Origin: JBBIIC01 sp037446725
Lineage (GTDB): Bacteria > Actinomycetota > Coriobacteriia > Anaerosomatales > SLCP01
NCBI GenBank assembly: GCA_037446725.1
Contig: JBBIIC010000004.1
Location: 168,036-232,035 of the forward strand
Length of the DNA stretch: 64,000 nucleotides
Reading direction: 5' to 3'
Shown here: positions 45,280-53,577 of the stretch, piece by piece
Layout of the letters: each line of letters starts with the position of its first letter
Numbering within the stretch: position 1 is the stretch's first letter
Made by a program: the position numbers and the translations under genes
Notes under the pieces: generated by a model
What the model saw: only the letters and a program-made list of their open reading frames with translations
Database searches by the model: none
What the model was told of the DNA's origin: nothing

Positions 45280-48072
45280 TCAGGTGCCGGCGATGACCGC
45301 GGCACAGCGGGAGCAGAGCTCCGGATGCCCGGCTTCGACGCCTACCTCACGGTAGTTCCAGCATCGGGGGCACTTGCCGCCGGAGGCCGGTTCGATCGCG
45401 ACCGAAAGCCCCTCGCCCCCGGCAAGCACGACGGTCGAGACGATCAGCATCTCGGCCATCGCCTCCGCTCCGCGCTCCTCGAGCACGTCGAGTACGGCTG
45501 CCGGCGCGGTGATGGCGACCGACGCCTCCTGGCTCTTGTTCACCACCTTGGCGTTCCGTGCGTCCTCGAGCGCTTTGGTGACGGTATCGCGGACCTCCAG
45601 GACGACCTGGTAGGCGTCCCTAAGGCGCGCGCCTTCTTCGACCGGGTATTCGACCCTCGGCCACCCCGCAAGCTGCACGCTCTCGTGGCCATCGCGCAGT
45701 GCCTCGGGCATGAACTGCCAGACCTCTTCGGAGGTGAAGGTCAGGATGGGTGCGACGAGCCGCACGAGCGCCGTGAGCACCTCGGCGATGACCGTCTGCG
45801 CGCTGCGGCGCAAGAGCGAATCCGGCGCATCGGAGTAGAGGCGGTCCTTCAGCACTTCGAGATAGAACGAGGAGAGGTCGACGACACAGTAGTCGAACAC
45901 GGCCCGGTAGACCTGGTGGAACTTCCAGTCGTCGTAGGCCCGCGTGACGCGGTCGACCAGATCGGCGAGCGTGACGAGCGCGTACCGGTCGATCTCGGGC
46001 ATCTGCTCCCAGGAGACCGCCATCTGCGGCTCGTAGTCGTAGAGATTGGAGAGGAGGAAGCGGAAGGTGTTGCGCATCCGCCGGTACGCCTCGCTCGTCC
46101 GGTCGAGGATCTCGTCGGAGATCGAGATGTCCTGGCTGTAGTCGGCGGCCGCCGCCCAGAGGCGGATGATGTCGGCGCCGGACTTCTCGATGACGTCGAG
46201 CGGGCTGATGACGTTGCCGAGCGACTTGCTCATCTTGCGGCCCTCGCCGTCGACGATGAAGCCGTGGGTTAGCACGCGCTCGTACGGCGCCGCGTCATAC
46301 GCTCCTACCGAGGTGAGCAGCGCCGACTGGAACCAGCCGCGGTGCTGGTCACTACCTTCAAGATAAAGTTCAGCTGGACGGTGCAGCTCATCGCGCGCGT
46401 CGAGCACGCTTGTGTGGCTGACGCCGCTCTCCCACCACACGTCAACGATGTCGTCTTCAGGTTTGAAGGTGCTGCCTCCGCACCGGTCGCACTCGAGATC
46501 ATCGGGCAGGTACTCGGCCGGGTCCTTGGTGAACCACGCGTCGGCACCCTCGGTCTCGAAGAGCCGCACGACCGCGTCGAACGTCTCGGGCGTGGCCATG
46601 GTTTCGCCGCACGCCACGCAGGTGAAGACCGGAATCGGCACCCCCCACGCGCGCTGGCGTGAGATGCACCAGTCGGGGCGGTCGGCGACCATCGAACGGA
46701 TGCGGTTGACCGACCAGCCCGGAATCCACTGAACGGTGTCGATTGCCGCGAGCGCACCCTCGCGAAGCGGCGTGCCCTGCGACACGGAGTCCATCGAGAC
46801 GAACCACTGCTCGGTCGCGCGGAAGATGACCTTCTGCTTGCAGCGCCAGCAGTGCGGGTAAGAATGGCTCGTCTTTCCGGCGGAAAGCAGCGTGCCGGCC
46901 TCGGCGAGGAACTCGATGATCTTAGGGTTGGCTGCATCGACATGCAGGCCAGCGAACGGGCCGCCGCCCGCATCGAACACGCCGTAATCGTCCACGGGCA
47001 TCGGAGAGGGCAGCCCGAACTTCCGGCCCACGAGCCAGTCCTCTTCACCATGGCCTGGGGCCGTGTGCACAGCACCGGTGCCGGTGGAAAGCTCGACATG
47101 CTCACCGGTGATGATGACGCCCTCGACGTCCGGGTGAATGGGCTGGCGGTAGCGCCGACCGGCAATCTCGCTGCCCTTCAGGCGTGCGGGCTGGCCGCTC
47201 TCGCCCATGACGTACTCGACGTTGTCCCAGCCGGCAACACCTGCGACGTGCTCGACGAGCTCCTCGGCGAAAACGAGCACGCGGCCGCCTGTGACCATAC
47301 CCACGTAGGAGGCGTCCTCGGCGAGCGTGACCGCGACGTTCGCCGGAAGCGTCCAGGGGGTGGTCGTCCAGATGAGCACCGAGACCGGCAGGCCAGCGAC
47401 CGCGAACTCCTCAGGCGGGTCGACGAAGTCGAAAGCGACGTAGATGGAGTTGGAGGTCTCGTCGCCGTACTCGATCTCGGCCTCGGCGAGTGCGGTCTTG
47501 CACCGCGTGCACCAGTGGATGGGCTTGGAGCCCTTGTAGATCATGCCGCGGCGGTAGAGCTCGGCGAAGATGCGGACGTTGCCGGCCTCGTACTCGGGAC
47601 TGAGGGTGAGGTACGGGCGCTCGAAATCACCCCGCACGCCGAGGCGCTGGAACTCGGTGGTCTGCACGTCGACGAAACGAAGCGCGTACTCGCGGCACTT
47701 GGCGCGCAGCTCGGCCTGCGTGATCTCGGCCATGCGCTCAGGGCCGAGGTTCTTCTCAACCTGATGCTCGATCGGCTGCCCGTGGCAGTCCCAGCCCGGG
47801 ACGTAGGGCGAGTAGAAGCCGCGCATCGTCTTGTACTTGACGATGAGGTCCTTGAAGACCTTGTTGAAGGCGGTGCCCATGTGGATGTGACCGTTGGCGT
47901 ATGGAGGGCCGTCATGCAGGATGAACGGCGGCGCGTCCTTGGTGGCTTCGAGCGTCTTGCCGTAGACGTCGATCTTGTCCCAGAACTTCAGCCACTCGGG
48001 CTCGCGCGTCGCGAGGCTCGCGCGCATCGGGAACTCGGTCTGCGGCAGGTTCATGGTGCTCTTGTAGTCCAC
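45280..48072 (-). CDS. ileS: Isoleucyl-tRNA synthetase
   Basis: About 930 residues, standard for the bacterial enzyme with C-terminal zinc finger. The HIGH motif appears as PPYANGHIHMGTA, the KMSKS motif as GRKMSKSLGN, the editing domain lies between about 190 and 400, and the C-terminal zinc finger is CPRCWNYREVG...CSRCAAVI. It charges tRNA-Ile and edits valine. I choose GTG 48072 with AGAGGA upstream; ATG 48054 is possible. A T-box leader and promoter precede it, so uncharged tRNA-Ile should raise expression. Confidence 0.96.
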   Translation of the reverse strand: MDYKSTMNLPQTEFPMRASLATREPEWLKFWDKIDVYGKTLEATKDAPPFILHDGPPYANGHIHMGTAFNKVFKDLIVKYKTMRGFYSPYVPGWDCHGQPIEHQVEKNLGPERMAEITQAELRAKCREYALRFVDVQTTEFQRLGVRGDFERPYLTLSPEYEAGNVRIFAELYRRGMIYKGSKPIHWCTRCKTALAEAEIEYGDETSNSIYVAFDFVDPPEEFAVAGLPVSVLIWTTTPWTLPANVAVTLAEDASYVGMVTGGRVLVFAEELVEHVAGVAGWDNVEYVMGESGQPARLKGSEIAGRRYRQPIHPDVEGVIITGEHVELSTGTGAVHTAPGHGEEDWLVGRKFGLPSPMPVDDYGVFDAGGGPFAGLHVDAANPKIIEFLAEAGTLLSAGKTSHSYPHCWRCKQKVIFRATEQWFVSMDSVSQGTPLREGALAAIDTVQWIPGWSVNRIRSMVADRPDWCISRQRAWGVPIPVFTCVACGETMATPETFDAVVRLFETEGADAWFTKDPAEYLPDDLECDRCGGSTFKPEDDIVDVWWESGVSHTSVLDARDELHRPAELYLEGSDQHRGWFQSALLTSVGAYDAAPYERVLTHGFIVDGEGRKMSKSLGNVISPLDVIEKSGADIIRLWAAAADYSQDISISDEILDRTSEAYRRMRNTFRFLLSNLYDYEPQMAVSWEQMPEIDRYALVTLADLVDRVTRAYDDWKFHQVYRAVFDYCVVDLSSFYLEVLKDRLYSDAPDSLLRRSAQTVIAEVLTALVRLVAPILTFTSEEVWQFMPEALRDGHESVQLAGWPRVEYPVEEGARLRDAYQVVLEVRDTVTKALEDARNAKVVNKSQEASVAITAPAAVLDVLEERGAEAMAEMLIVSTVVLAGGEGLSVAIEPASGGKCPRCWNYREVGVEAGHPELCSRCAAVIAGT

Positions 48073-48116
48073 GTCCGGTCCTCTCGTCGTGTCGGGAGAC
48101 ACACGCCGCCGGGCAC

Positions 48117-48419
48117 AAAAAAGCGCGCCCGTCCCTCGCCGGGACGAAGCGCGCGACGCCGCTCCGCGGTACCACCCAGCTTGCACCGGGCCTGACCGGC
48201 CCGAACGCCACTCGGTCACCCAGTAACGGGGGCCTCCGTCGGAGCCTACTAGCGCGGCGTCTTCGAGCCGCTGCGTTCGGTCCGAGGCTGATAGGGTGAT
48301 CTTCGGCCGAGGTCGTGCCCGCGGGCTCTCACTGTCCCCGCTCGCTCGTGGGCAGATGCTCTCGCCTACTCGTCCCCGTCATCGCCGTTCGCCGTTGTTG
48401 CGCGGCATCACACCGCGTG
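48117..48419 (-). ncRNA. Isoleucine T-box riboswitch with terminator, ileS leader
   Basis: The T-box sequence GGGTGGTACCGCG lies at 48165-48177 on the reverse strand. It is followed by the terminator hairpin 48123-48154, with GCGCGC and GTCCC stems, and the T-run 48117-48122. About 120 bases upstream of the T-box, ATC at 48298-48300 in GAAGATCACC is the probable specifier codon for isoleucine. Uncharged tRNA-Ile should pair with both sites and stop termination. The leader runs from the predicted transcription start near 48419. Confidence 0.9.
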
Positions 48420-48425
48420 CGTGCG

Positions 48426-48455
48426 ATGGTAGCGCACGGCCTCGCGCAGGGTCAA
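48426..48455 (-). promoter_or_regulatory. Promoter of the ileS T-box leader
   Basis: On the reverse strand TTGACC (48450-48455), an 18-base spacer and TACCAT (48426-48431) give a start of transcription near 48419, at the beginning of the T-box leader. Confidence 0.65.
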
Positions 48456-48488
48456 CGCGACGCAACCGGCAAAGTCTGCCGCAGATCG

Positions 48489-48773
48489 TCAGGACAGCAG
48501 CTCGTCGGGTGAGCCAGGCCGCTCGTGCACCTCGCGCTCCGAGATGCCCCTCACCTCGACCTGCTTGTGGCGCGACGCGTGGCCGCGCGCGACTGTCAGG
48601 GCCGACTTCGGCACGCCGAACGCCGATGTGAGCACGCGATACGCGGCCGCGTTCGCCTTCCCGCCCTCGGAAGGAGCGGTCACCCGTCCGGACACGTCAC
48701 CCCCACGCCAGCCCAGTATCCCGTCGCGGGCCGACCTGGGGGTGACGTGTACCCCTATTCGCGCCGCGTCCAT
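48489..48773 (-). CDS. yggU: DUF167 (YggU) family protein
   Basis: A 94-residue protein with the DUF167 pattern: HVTPRSARDGILGW near the start and VTAPSEGGKANAAAYRVLTSAF, followed by VARGHASRHKQVEVRG. Its function is not established. It sits after divIVA at the end of the yggS-sepF-proC-yggT-divIVA cluster, where the family is often found, and just before the ileS promoter. Confidence 0.9.
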   Translation of the reverse strand: MDAARIGVHVTPRSARDGILGWRGGDVSGRVTAPSEGGKANAAAYRVLTSAFGVPKSALTVARGHASRHKQVEVRGISEREVHERPGSPDELLS

Positions 48774-48781
48774 GAACGGAC

Positions 48782-49738
48782 CTAATCGATCTCCTCGATG
48801 TCGATGTCGTCCTCACGCTCGCCGAGCGCGTCGAACGAGCCGACCTTGAACTCCTTCGGGGGCTCGATCTCGAGGTCGATCGGCAGTTCGGGCGACTCGG
48901 TCTCGCCGAGCTGGACGCCGGTGACAAACCCGGGAGCAGGAACCTCGTCAACCGTCGGCATGGCCTGGGTGGCCCAGGCGTCCGCCGCCGGCTCGGGCTC
49001 CGGCTCGGGCACGGCGACAACCGGCTCGACGACCGGCTTGAGCACGGACTCTGCGACCAGCTCGGGCTCGGGAGCAGGAGCGGGGGTCTCCGGCTCGGCG
49101 GGTGCGGGCTCGGGTTCGGCCGGCGCGAGCACGTCGACCGGGATGAGGAAGTCGGAGGGCGGCTCAACGGCGGCAGCGGTCTCGGCGGCCGCACCCGCCT
49201 GCTCGAGTGCAGCGAGCGCCGACTCGGTAGCAACCTCAACGTCGGCGACCATGCCCGCCTCGGTCTTGCCAACGAGCACATTCACGTCCTCGGGCAGGGG
49301 CACTTCGCGGATGGCGGCCTGATACTGCTCGAGGGTCTGGCGGAAATTCGTGCGGAACTCCTCTTCGGCCTGCTTGATGCGGACGAGCTCACCGGTCGTG
49401 CGCTGCTTCTGTGTGAGCGCATCGTGGATGACTTCCTTCGCCTTGACCTCCGCATCGCGCAGGATGGTTGCGGCCTCCTCGCGTGCGGTCGCCACGATCT
49501 CCTCAGCGGAGCGCTGCGCCGCAACGAGAGTGTTGTGCAGCGTCGTCTCCATCTGCTGGTACGTGCGCACCTTCTCGCTGGCGGCCTCCATGCGCTCGGA
49601 GAGATCGATGTTCTCCTTGAACAGCCGCTCGAACTCGTCTGCGACGGCGTCGAGGAAGTCGTCGACCTCCTTGTCGTCATATCCGCGAATCGAGCGGCGG
49701 AACTCCTTGTGATGGATGTCAAGCGGCGTCAACTTCAT
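48782..49738 (-). CDS. divIVA: DivIVA cell-pole/septum protein
   Basis: A 318-residue protein. The N-terminal DivIVA domain (MKLTPLDIHHKEFRRSIRGY, then DDKEVDDFLDAVADEFERL) is the membrane-curvature-binding region. A long coiled coil follows (about 35-170). The C-terminal half is a Pro/Glu/Ala-rich linker (about 195-275) ending in an acidic tail (EREDDIDIEEID). It should recruit division or wall-growth proteins to poles or septa. It follows yggT at 15 bases. Confidence 0.94.
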   Translation of the reverse strand: MKLTPLDIHHKEFRRSIRGYDDKEVDDFLDAVADEFERLFKENIDLSERMEAASEKVRTYQQMETTLHNTLVAAQRSAEEIVATAREEAATILRDAEVKAKEVIHDALTQKQRTTGELVRIKQAEEEFRTNFRQTLEQYQAAIREVPLPEDVNVLVGKTEAGMVADVEVATESALAALEQAGAAAETAAAVEPPSDFLIPVDVLAPAEPEPAPAEPETPAPAPEPELVAESVLKPVVEPVVAVPEPEPEPAADAWATQAMPTVDEVPAPGFVTGVQLGETESPELPIDLEIEPPKEFKVGSFDALGEREDDIDIEEID

Positions 49739-49753
49739 GGTGACGACCCCTCC

Positions 49754-50041
49754 CTAGAGACCCGTCATGCTTATCAGAGCGATGAGTGCCGGTTGAATCA
49801 AGTAGCGTAGCACGAGCAGCGCTATGAGCGGCGAGAAGTCCACCCCCGCCCCCCCCACGCCCGCGACCGGCACGATGCGCCGGAAGATGCCGATGTATGG
49901 CTCGCACACGCTGGCGAGCACGCTATAGATGTCGGTCAGGATCCCTCCCCGGCCGACGGGGAACCAGGAGAGGATGACATAGACGAGGATAAGCAGCGAG
50001 TAGAATCCGAGAATCCGCGAGACGATGTCTGCCAGCGTCAC
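49754..50041 (-). CDS. yggT: YggT family membrane protein
   Basis: A 95-residue protein with two membrane helices: ILGFYSLLILVYVILSWF and the C-terminal PLIALLVLRYLIQPALIALI. The segment VCEPYIGIFRRIVP is the family signature. YggT proteins accompany sepF and divIVA in division clusters; the role is not defined. ATG 50041 overlaps the proC stop. Confidence 0.92.
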   Translation of the reverse strand: MTLADIVSRILGFYSLLILVYVILSWFPVGRGGILTDIYSVLASVCEPYIGIFRRIVPVAGVGGAGVDFSPLIALLVLRYLIQPALIALISMTGL

Positions 50042-50862
50042 GTACCCAACTCCTTCGCGCGCGCGACCGCCGCGGACACGGCGGCGGCGAACGCCGCACG
50101 CAACCCGCCGGCCTCGAGCGCCTCGATTGCCGCGATCGTCGTGCCGCCCGGGCTGGCGACGGCGTCGATGACCTGTTCCGGATGTTGGCCTGTTCGATCG
50201 ATGAGCGCAGCCGTGCCCGAAACCGTCTGCAGGGCGAGGTCTTCGGCCACCTGGCGGGGAAGACCGTGGCGAACGCCGGCGCTCGCAAGCGCGTCGACCA
50301 CGAGTGCGACATAGGCCGGACCCGAGCCTGATATGGCGGTGGCGGCGTCCTGATAGCGCTCATCAAGCACGATCGCCTTCCCGAGCGAGGAGAACAGCTC
50401 GCGCACGAGGTCGACCTGCTCGTCGGTGGCTTCGCTTCCGCCGCTGATCACGCTCATGCCTTCGTGCACGAGCGCGGGGGTGTTCGGCATGACGCGAACG
50501 ACCGCCGTACCCGACGGCAGGTGAGATTCCAGCCGCGCGCATGAGATGCCCGCGGCGATGGAAATCACGAGTGCATCACCGAGCTCGCCCGCGATCGAGG
50601 TCGCTACCTCGTCGATGACCTGGGGTTTGACCGCCAGCAGCACGATGTTCGCGCCGTAGGCCGCCCGTGCGGCGTCGTGAACGCATCGCACTCCGTGCGC
50701 GGCGGCGAGCTCCTCGCGGCGCGTCGCGTCCGGCTCGGCGATCAGAATCGAATCGGCGGCGAGGGTGCCCGACGAGATCAGGCCGCCCGCGATGGCCTCC
50801 CCCATGCGGCCGCCGCCGATTATCGCAAGTTCGCCTTCGATGCGCAGGTGTCCGAGGGTCAA
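50038..50862 (-). CDS. proC: Pyrroline-5-carboxylate reductase
   Basis: A 274-residue NAD(P)-dependent reductase: the Rossmann motif AIIGGGRMGEAIAGGLI near residue 13, LLAVKPQVIDEVA, MPNTPALVHEGMSVI, and the C-terminal SGSGPAYVALVVDAL with PGGTTIAAIEAL. It makes proline from pyrroline-5-carboxylate. It overlaps yggT and starts three bases after sepF, a placement within the division cluster common in Gram-positives. Confidence 0.95.
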   Translation of the reverse strand: MTLGHLRIEGELAIIGGGRMGEAIAGGLISSGTLAADSILIAEPDATRREELAAAHGVRCVHDAARAAYGANIVLLAVKPQVIDEVATSIAGELGDALVISIAAGISCARLESHLPSGTAVVRVMPNTPALVHEGMSVISGGSEATDEQVDLVRELFSSLGKAIVLDERYQDAATAISGSGPAYVALVVDALASAGVRHGLPRQVAEDLALQTVSGTAALIDRTGQHPEQVIDAVASPGGTTIAAIEALEAGGLRAAFAAAVSAAVARAKELGT

Positions 50863-50865
50863 CGT

Positions 50866-51426
50866 CTACTCCAGGTTGAAAAGGCCCTTGTCACGCAGCC
50901 GGCGGCGGTCCTCGGCGGACACGTCGACGTTGGCCGGCGTGAGCATGAAGACCTTGTCGGAGACCTTCTGCATACCGCCGTCGAGCCCGTACGTGAGCCC
51001 GCTGGCGAAGTCGATGAGTCGCTTGGAGAGGTCGGGCTGCGTCATCGTCAGGTTCATGATGACCGGGATCCCCGACTTGAACCGGTCGGCGATCGACTGC
51101 GCCTCCGCGAAGGTCCTGGGCTCGCTGATGTGCACCTTGACCTGGGGCGTCATCGACGAGACGTTGCTGCCCGCCGGCACTGAACGGAGCGGCGCCGGGT
51201 GGCGGGGACGCTCGGCCCCCTCACGGTCGACGCGGCGCACATGCCTGGTGCTCTCGGTCGAGTACGGCGATTCGTACGACGCGACACTGCGTCCGAAGAA
51301 GCCGTCGGAGCTCCTCGGCTCCGGCGCGTCATCGTACTCGTCGTCGTCATCGTACTCGTCGTCGTAGTCCTCGTCCCAGTCGTCACCGAGACCGAGACGC
51401 GCCTTGATGTTCTGAAACAGGCCCAC
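50866..51426 (-). CDS. sepF: SepF cell-division protein
   Basis: A 186-residue protein. The N-terminal amphipathic membrane-binding helix (MGLFQNIKARLGLG) is followed by an Asp/Glu/Tyr-rich acidic stretch (DDEYDDDDEYDD) and a linker; the C-terminal SepF domain has VIMNLTMTQPDLSKRLIDFA, TYGLDGGMQKVSDKVFMLTP and NVDVS. It tethers FtsZ to the membrane in organisms without FtsA, consistent with the missing ftsA here. Confidence 0.95.
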   Translation of the reverse strand: MGLFQNIKARLGLGDDWDEDYDDEYDDDDEYDDAPEPRSSDGFFGRSVASYESPYSTESTRHVRRVDREGAERPRHPAPLRSVPAGSNVSSMTPQVKVHISEPRTFAEAQSIADRFKSGIPVIMNLTMTQPDLSKRLIDFASGLTYGLDGGMQKVSDKVFMLTPANVDVSAEDRRRLRDKGLFNLE

Positions 51427-51449
51427 GCGAGCCTCCCTGCGAACGCGAT

Positions 51450-52127
51450 CTACCCGCCGAAGAGAGCTCTCCCTATGCGGACGATCGTCGCGCCCTCTTC
51501 CACAGCCACGCGAAAATCACCCGACATGCCCATCGAGAGATGGTCTAACTCTACCCTATCCGGCAGCGTTGCGCGCAGGGAATCGCGCACCTCCCGAAGC
51601 TCCCGGAAGACCCACCGCACGTCTTCCGCACGCGCCAGAGGAGCCATCGTCATCAGGCCGCGAATCTCGACCGAGTCCATTCCCACGGCCTCGCGTATGA
51701 GGTCCGACAGATCGTCCGGCGCCAGACCGTGTTTGCTCCCCTCGCCCGAGATGTTGACCTGCAGCAACACCGGCTGGATGACACCCCGCTCCGCGGCGCG
51801 CTTCTCGATGCGAGAGAGCAGCTTGGAGGAGTTCACCGAGTGGATCAGGTGCGCCTTGCCGACGACGTCCTTGACCTTGTTGGTCTGAAGCGTGCCGATG
51901 AAGTGCCAGCGTGCCTCGGGGAACAGACCGTACTTGCCTTCAAACTCCTGAACGCGGTTCTCGCCGAAGTCGCGCATGCCGGCCGCGATCGCGGCCTTGA
52001 CCTCCTCGACCCCGACCGTCTTCGTCACGCCGACGATGGTGATGTCGTCCGGGTTGCGTCCGCAGGCGTCCGCAGCATCCGCCACCTGCCGGCAGACCGC
52101 TTCGTATCGCACTGCGACCGACGACAT
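51450..52127 (-). CDS. yggS: YggS family PLP homeostasis protein
   Basis: A 225-residue single-domain PLP protein of alanine-racemase fold. The cofactor-lysine segment appears as ITIVGVTKTVGVEEVKAAI, with FGENRVQEFEGKY, WHFIGTLQTNKVKDV, NISGEGSKHGL and LSMGMSGDFRVAVEEGATIVRIG. It buffers vitamin B6 and is not thought to be an enzyme. It occupies its standard place before sepF, after the phosphate genes. Confidence 0.95.
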   Translation of the reverse strand: MSSVAVRYEAVCRQVADAADACGRNPDDITIVGVTKTVGVEEVKAAIAAGMRDFGENRVQEFEGKYGLFPEARWHFIGTLQTNKVKDVVGKAHLIHSVNSSKLLSRIEKRAAERGVIQPVLLQVNISGEGSKHGLAPDDLSDLIREAVGMDSVEIRGLMTMAPLARAEDVRWVFRELREVRDSLRATLPDRVELDHLSMGMSGDFRVAVEEGATIVRIGRALFGG

Positions 52128-52134
52128 CTGGGTG

Positions 52135-52797
52135 TCAGGACTCTTCAGTGTCGTGGAGCGCGTCGAACTCGCCCGTTACCAGATACGCGATGCGCTCCCC
52201 GATGTCCACGGCGTTGTCGGCGATGCGCTCGAGGTAGCGGCTCGCAAGTACCATCGACGACGCCCACTCGATGTCCTCCTCGTCCTGCAGCCGCGCCAAC
52301 TCGCGGAAGAACTGCTTGTAGAGGTGGTCGATCGGCTCGTCGAGGTCCTGCAGCTTGCGCGCGAGGTCGAGATCGTTGCGCTCGAGCGCCTCACACGTGG
52401 CATCGAGCACACGATACACGAGGTTGCCCTGTGCCTGGATTAGGTCGTAGAGCGTCTGCGGTCCGCGACGGTCCGCGGTGCGCTTGGCGGCACGCGCGAT
52501 ATTCACGCCGAGGTCGGCCATGCGCTCGAGGTGCATAGCGATGTAGGTGAGCGAGTGGAGCAATCGCAGGTCACGGGCGACTGGAAACTGCGTCGCGGTG
52601 ATCTCGAGCGCCCGCTCTTCGACTCCGAGCGTGCGGCGGTCGATCTCCGCGTCGCCGTCGACCACTTTCTGGGCGAGGTCGACGTCACCCTCGACGAGCG
52701 AGGTGACGGCGTCACGGGTCACGTCGGTGACGGCCCGGCCGATGGAGAGCACCTCGGCCTTGAGGTCCTTGAGTTCCTGCCTGAATCCTTCACGCAT
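52135..52797 (-). CDS. phoU: PhoU phosphate-signalling protein
   Basis: A 220-residue all-helical protein with two PhoU three-helix repeats; E/DxxxD-type metal-site motifs occur in LERMADLGVNIARAA and LERIADNAVDIGERI. PhoU links the Pst transporter to the PhoR kinase and dampens phosphate uptake. It is intact, although the pst genes before it are collapsed (52873-53577). No phoR/phoB is in the window. ATG 52797. Confidence 0.95.
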   Translation of the reverse strand: MREGFRQELKDLKAEVLSIGRAVTDVTRDAVTSLVEGDVDLAQKVVDGDAEIDRRTLGVEERALEITATQFPVARDLRLLHSLTYIAMHLERMADLGVNIARAAKRTADRRGPQTLYDLIQAQGNLVYRVLDATCEALERNDLDLARKLQDLDEPIDHLYKQFFRELARLQDEEDIEWASSMVLASRYLERIADNAVDIGERIAYLVTGEFDALHDTEES

Positions 52798-52872
52798 GGC
52801 TGCGGTCCATCCCCTTCATCGCAGTGCGGTGTTGTTGCCAGTATACCGCCGTAATCGGCAGAAACCCGCAGT

Positions 52873-53577
52873 TCACCGATGTTTAACCAAACCGTCCGGT
52901 AATGTAGTCCTCGGTCCGTCGGTCCTTCGGAGAGGTGAAGATGTTCCCGGTCCGGTCGTATTCGACGAGGACTGCCACGTGGTCGCGCCCATCGCGTAGC
53001 TCGCCTCACGGATCCCGGGCGGGATATAACGCAGGGCGTCCTCCGAGAGTGTGGCGATGGTGGGCACGATCATAATCGCGAGGATGAACCATGCGGTCAC
53101 CGCACCGAAGCCCAGGCCATCGGTCACGTTGGCAACGATCGGCCGCAGGATGATCAGGCCGAAGAAGCCGTAGATCACCGACGGGATGCCGGCGAGCAGT
53201 TCGACGGCCGGGCGGACGATTGCCCGGACCCGCGGACTTGCGATCTCTGAGAGGAAGATGGCCGTCCCTACGGCGAGCGGCGTGCCGATGGCAAGCGCCC
53301 CGAGCATCACGAGCACCGTGCCCCAGATGAGCGGCAGGATGCCGAACTGACCGTCAGCGGAACTCCATTCGGTACCCGTGAGGAATGCCCACGGACCGAC
53401 CACGCCGAACGCGGGCCACCCGCGCAGTCCCACGAACGCGAAGATGAGCAGCACGCCCGCCACCGCGACACACGCGCACACGAGGAACAGGTTCTTGAGC
53501 GCCATCTCCTTGAGGTACGTGGCGCGCGAGACGAGCTGCAGGTTGCTCTCGGTCTTTCCCAGGGTCGGCACCGGCAT
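52873..53577 (-). pseudogene. pstC: Truncated phosphate permease PstC joined to the tail of pstB
   Basis: The first about 200 residues are normal PstC: membrane helices, IAIFLSEIASPRVRAIVRP-like region, ELLAGIPSVIYGFFGL and SEDALRYIPPGIREASYAMGATTWQ (in part). There the homology ends, without the last helices and the DRAVGETMAV-type signature. The following bases read, in a second frame, as the last codons of pstB (see 52883-52981). This frame then runs through out-of-frame residues to a stop at 52873. The product cannot form a complete permease, since pstA and most of pstB are absent. It begins directly after the pstS stop. Confidence 0.85.
52883..52981 (-). pseudogene. pstB: Remnant of pstB (C-terminal end only)
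   Basis: In the frame one base off from the pstC remnant the sequence encodes VAVLVEYDRTG, then NIFTSPKDRRTEDYITGRFG and a TAA stop at 52883-52885, the typical end of the PstB ATPase. The Walker A, signature and Walker B motifs are missing. The junction with pstC lies around 52972-52990, in GACCACGTGGCAG. Confidence 0.8.

Noticed and set aside
46852..48195. 447-codon plus-strand frame opposite ileS
   Set aside because: Same antisense artefact; ileS motifs and T-box leader define the real gene.
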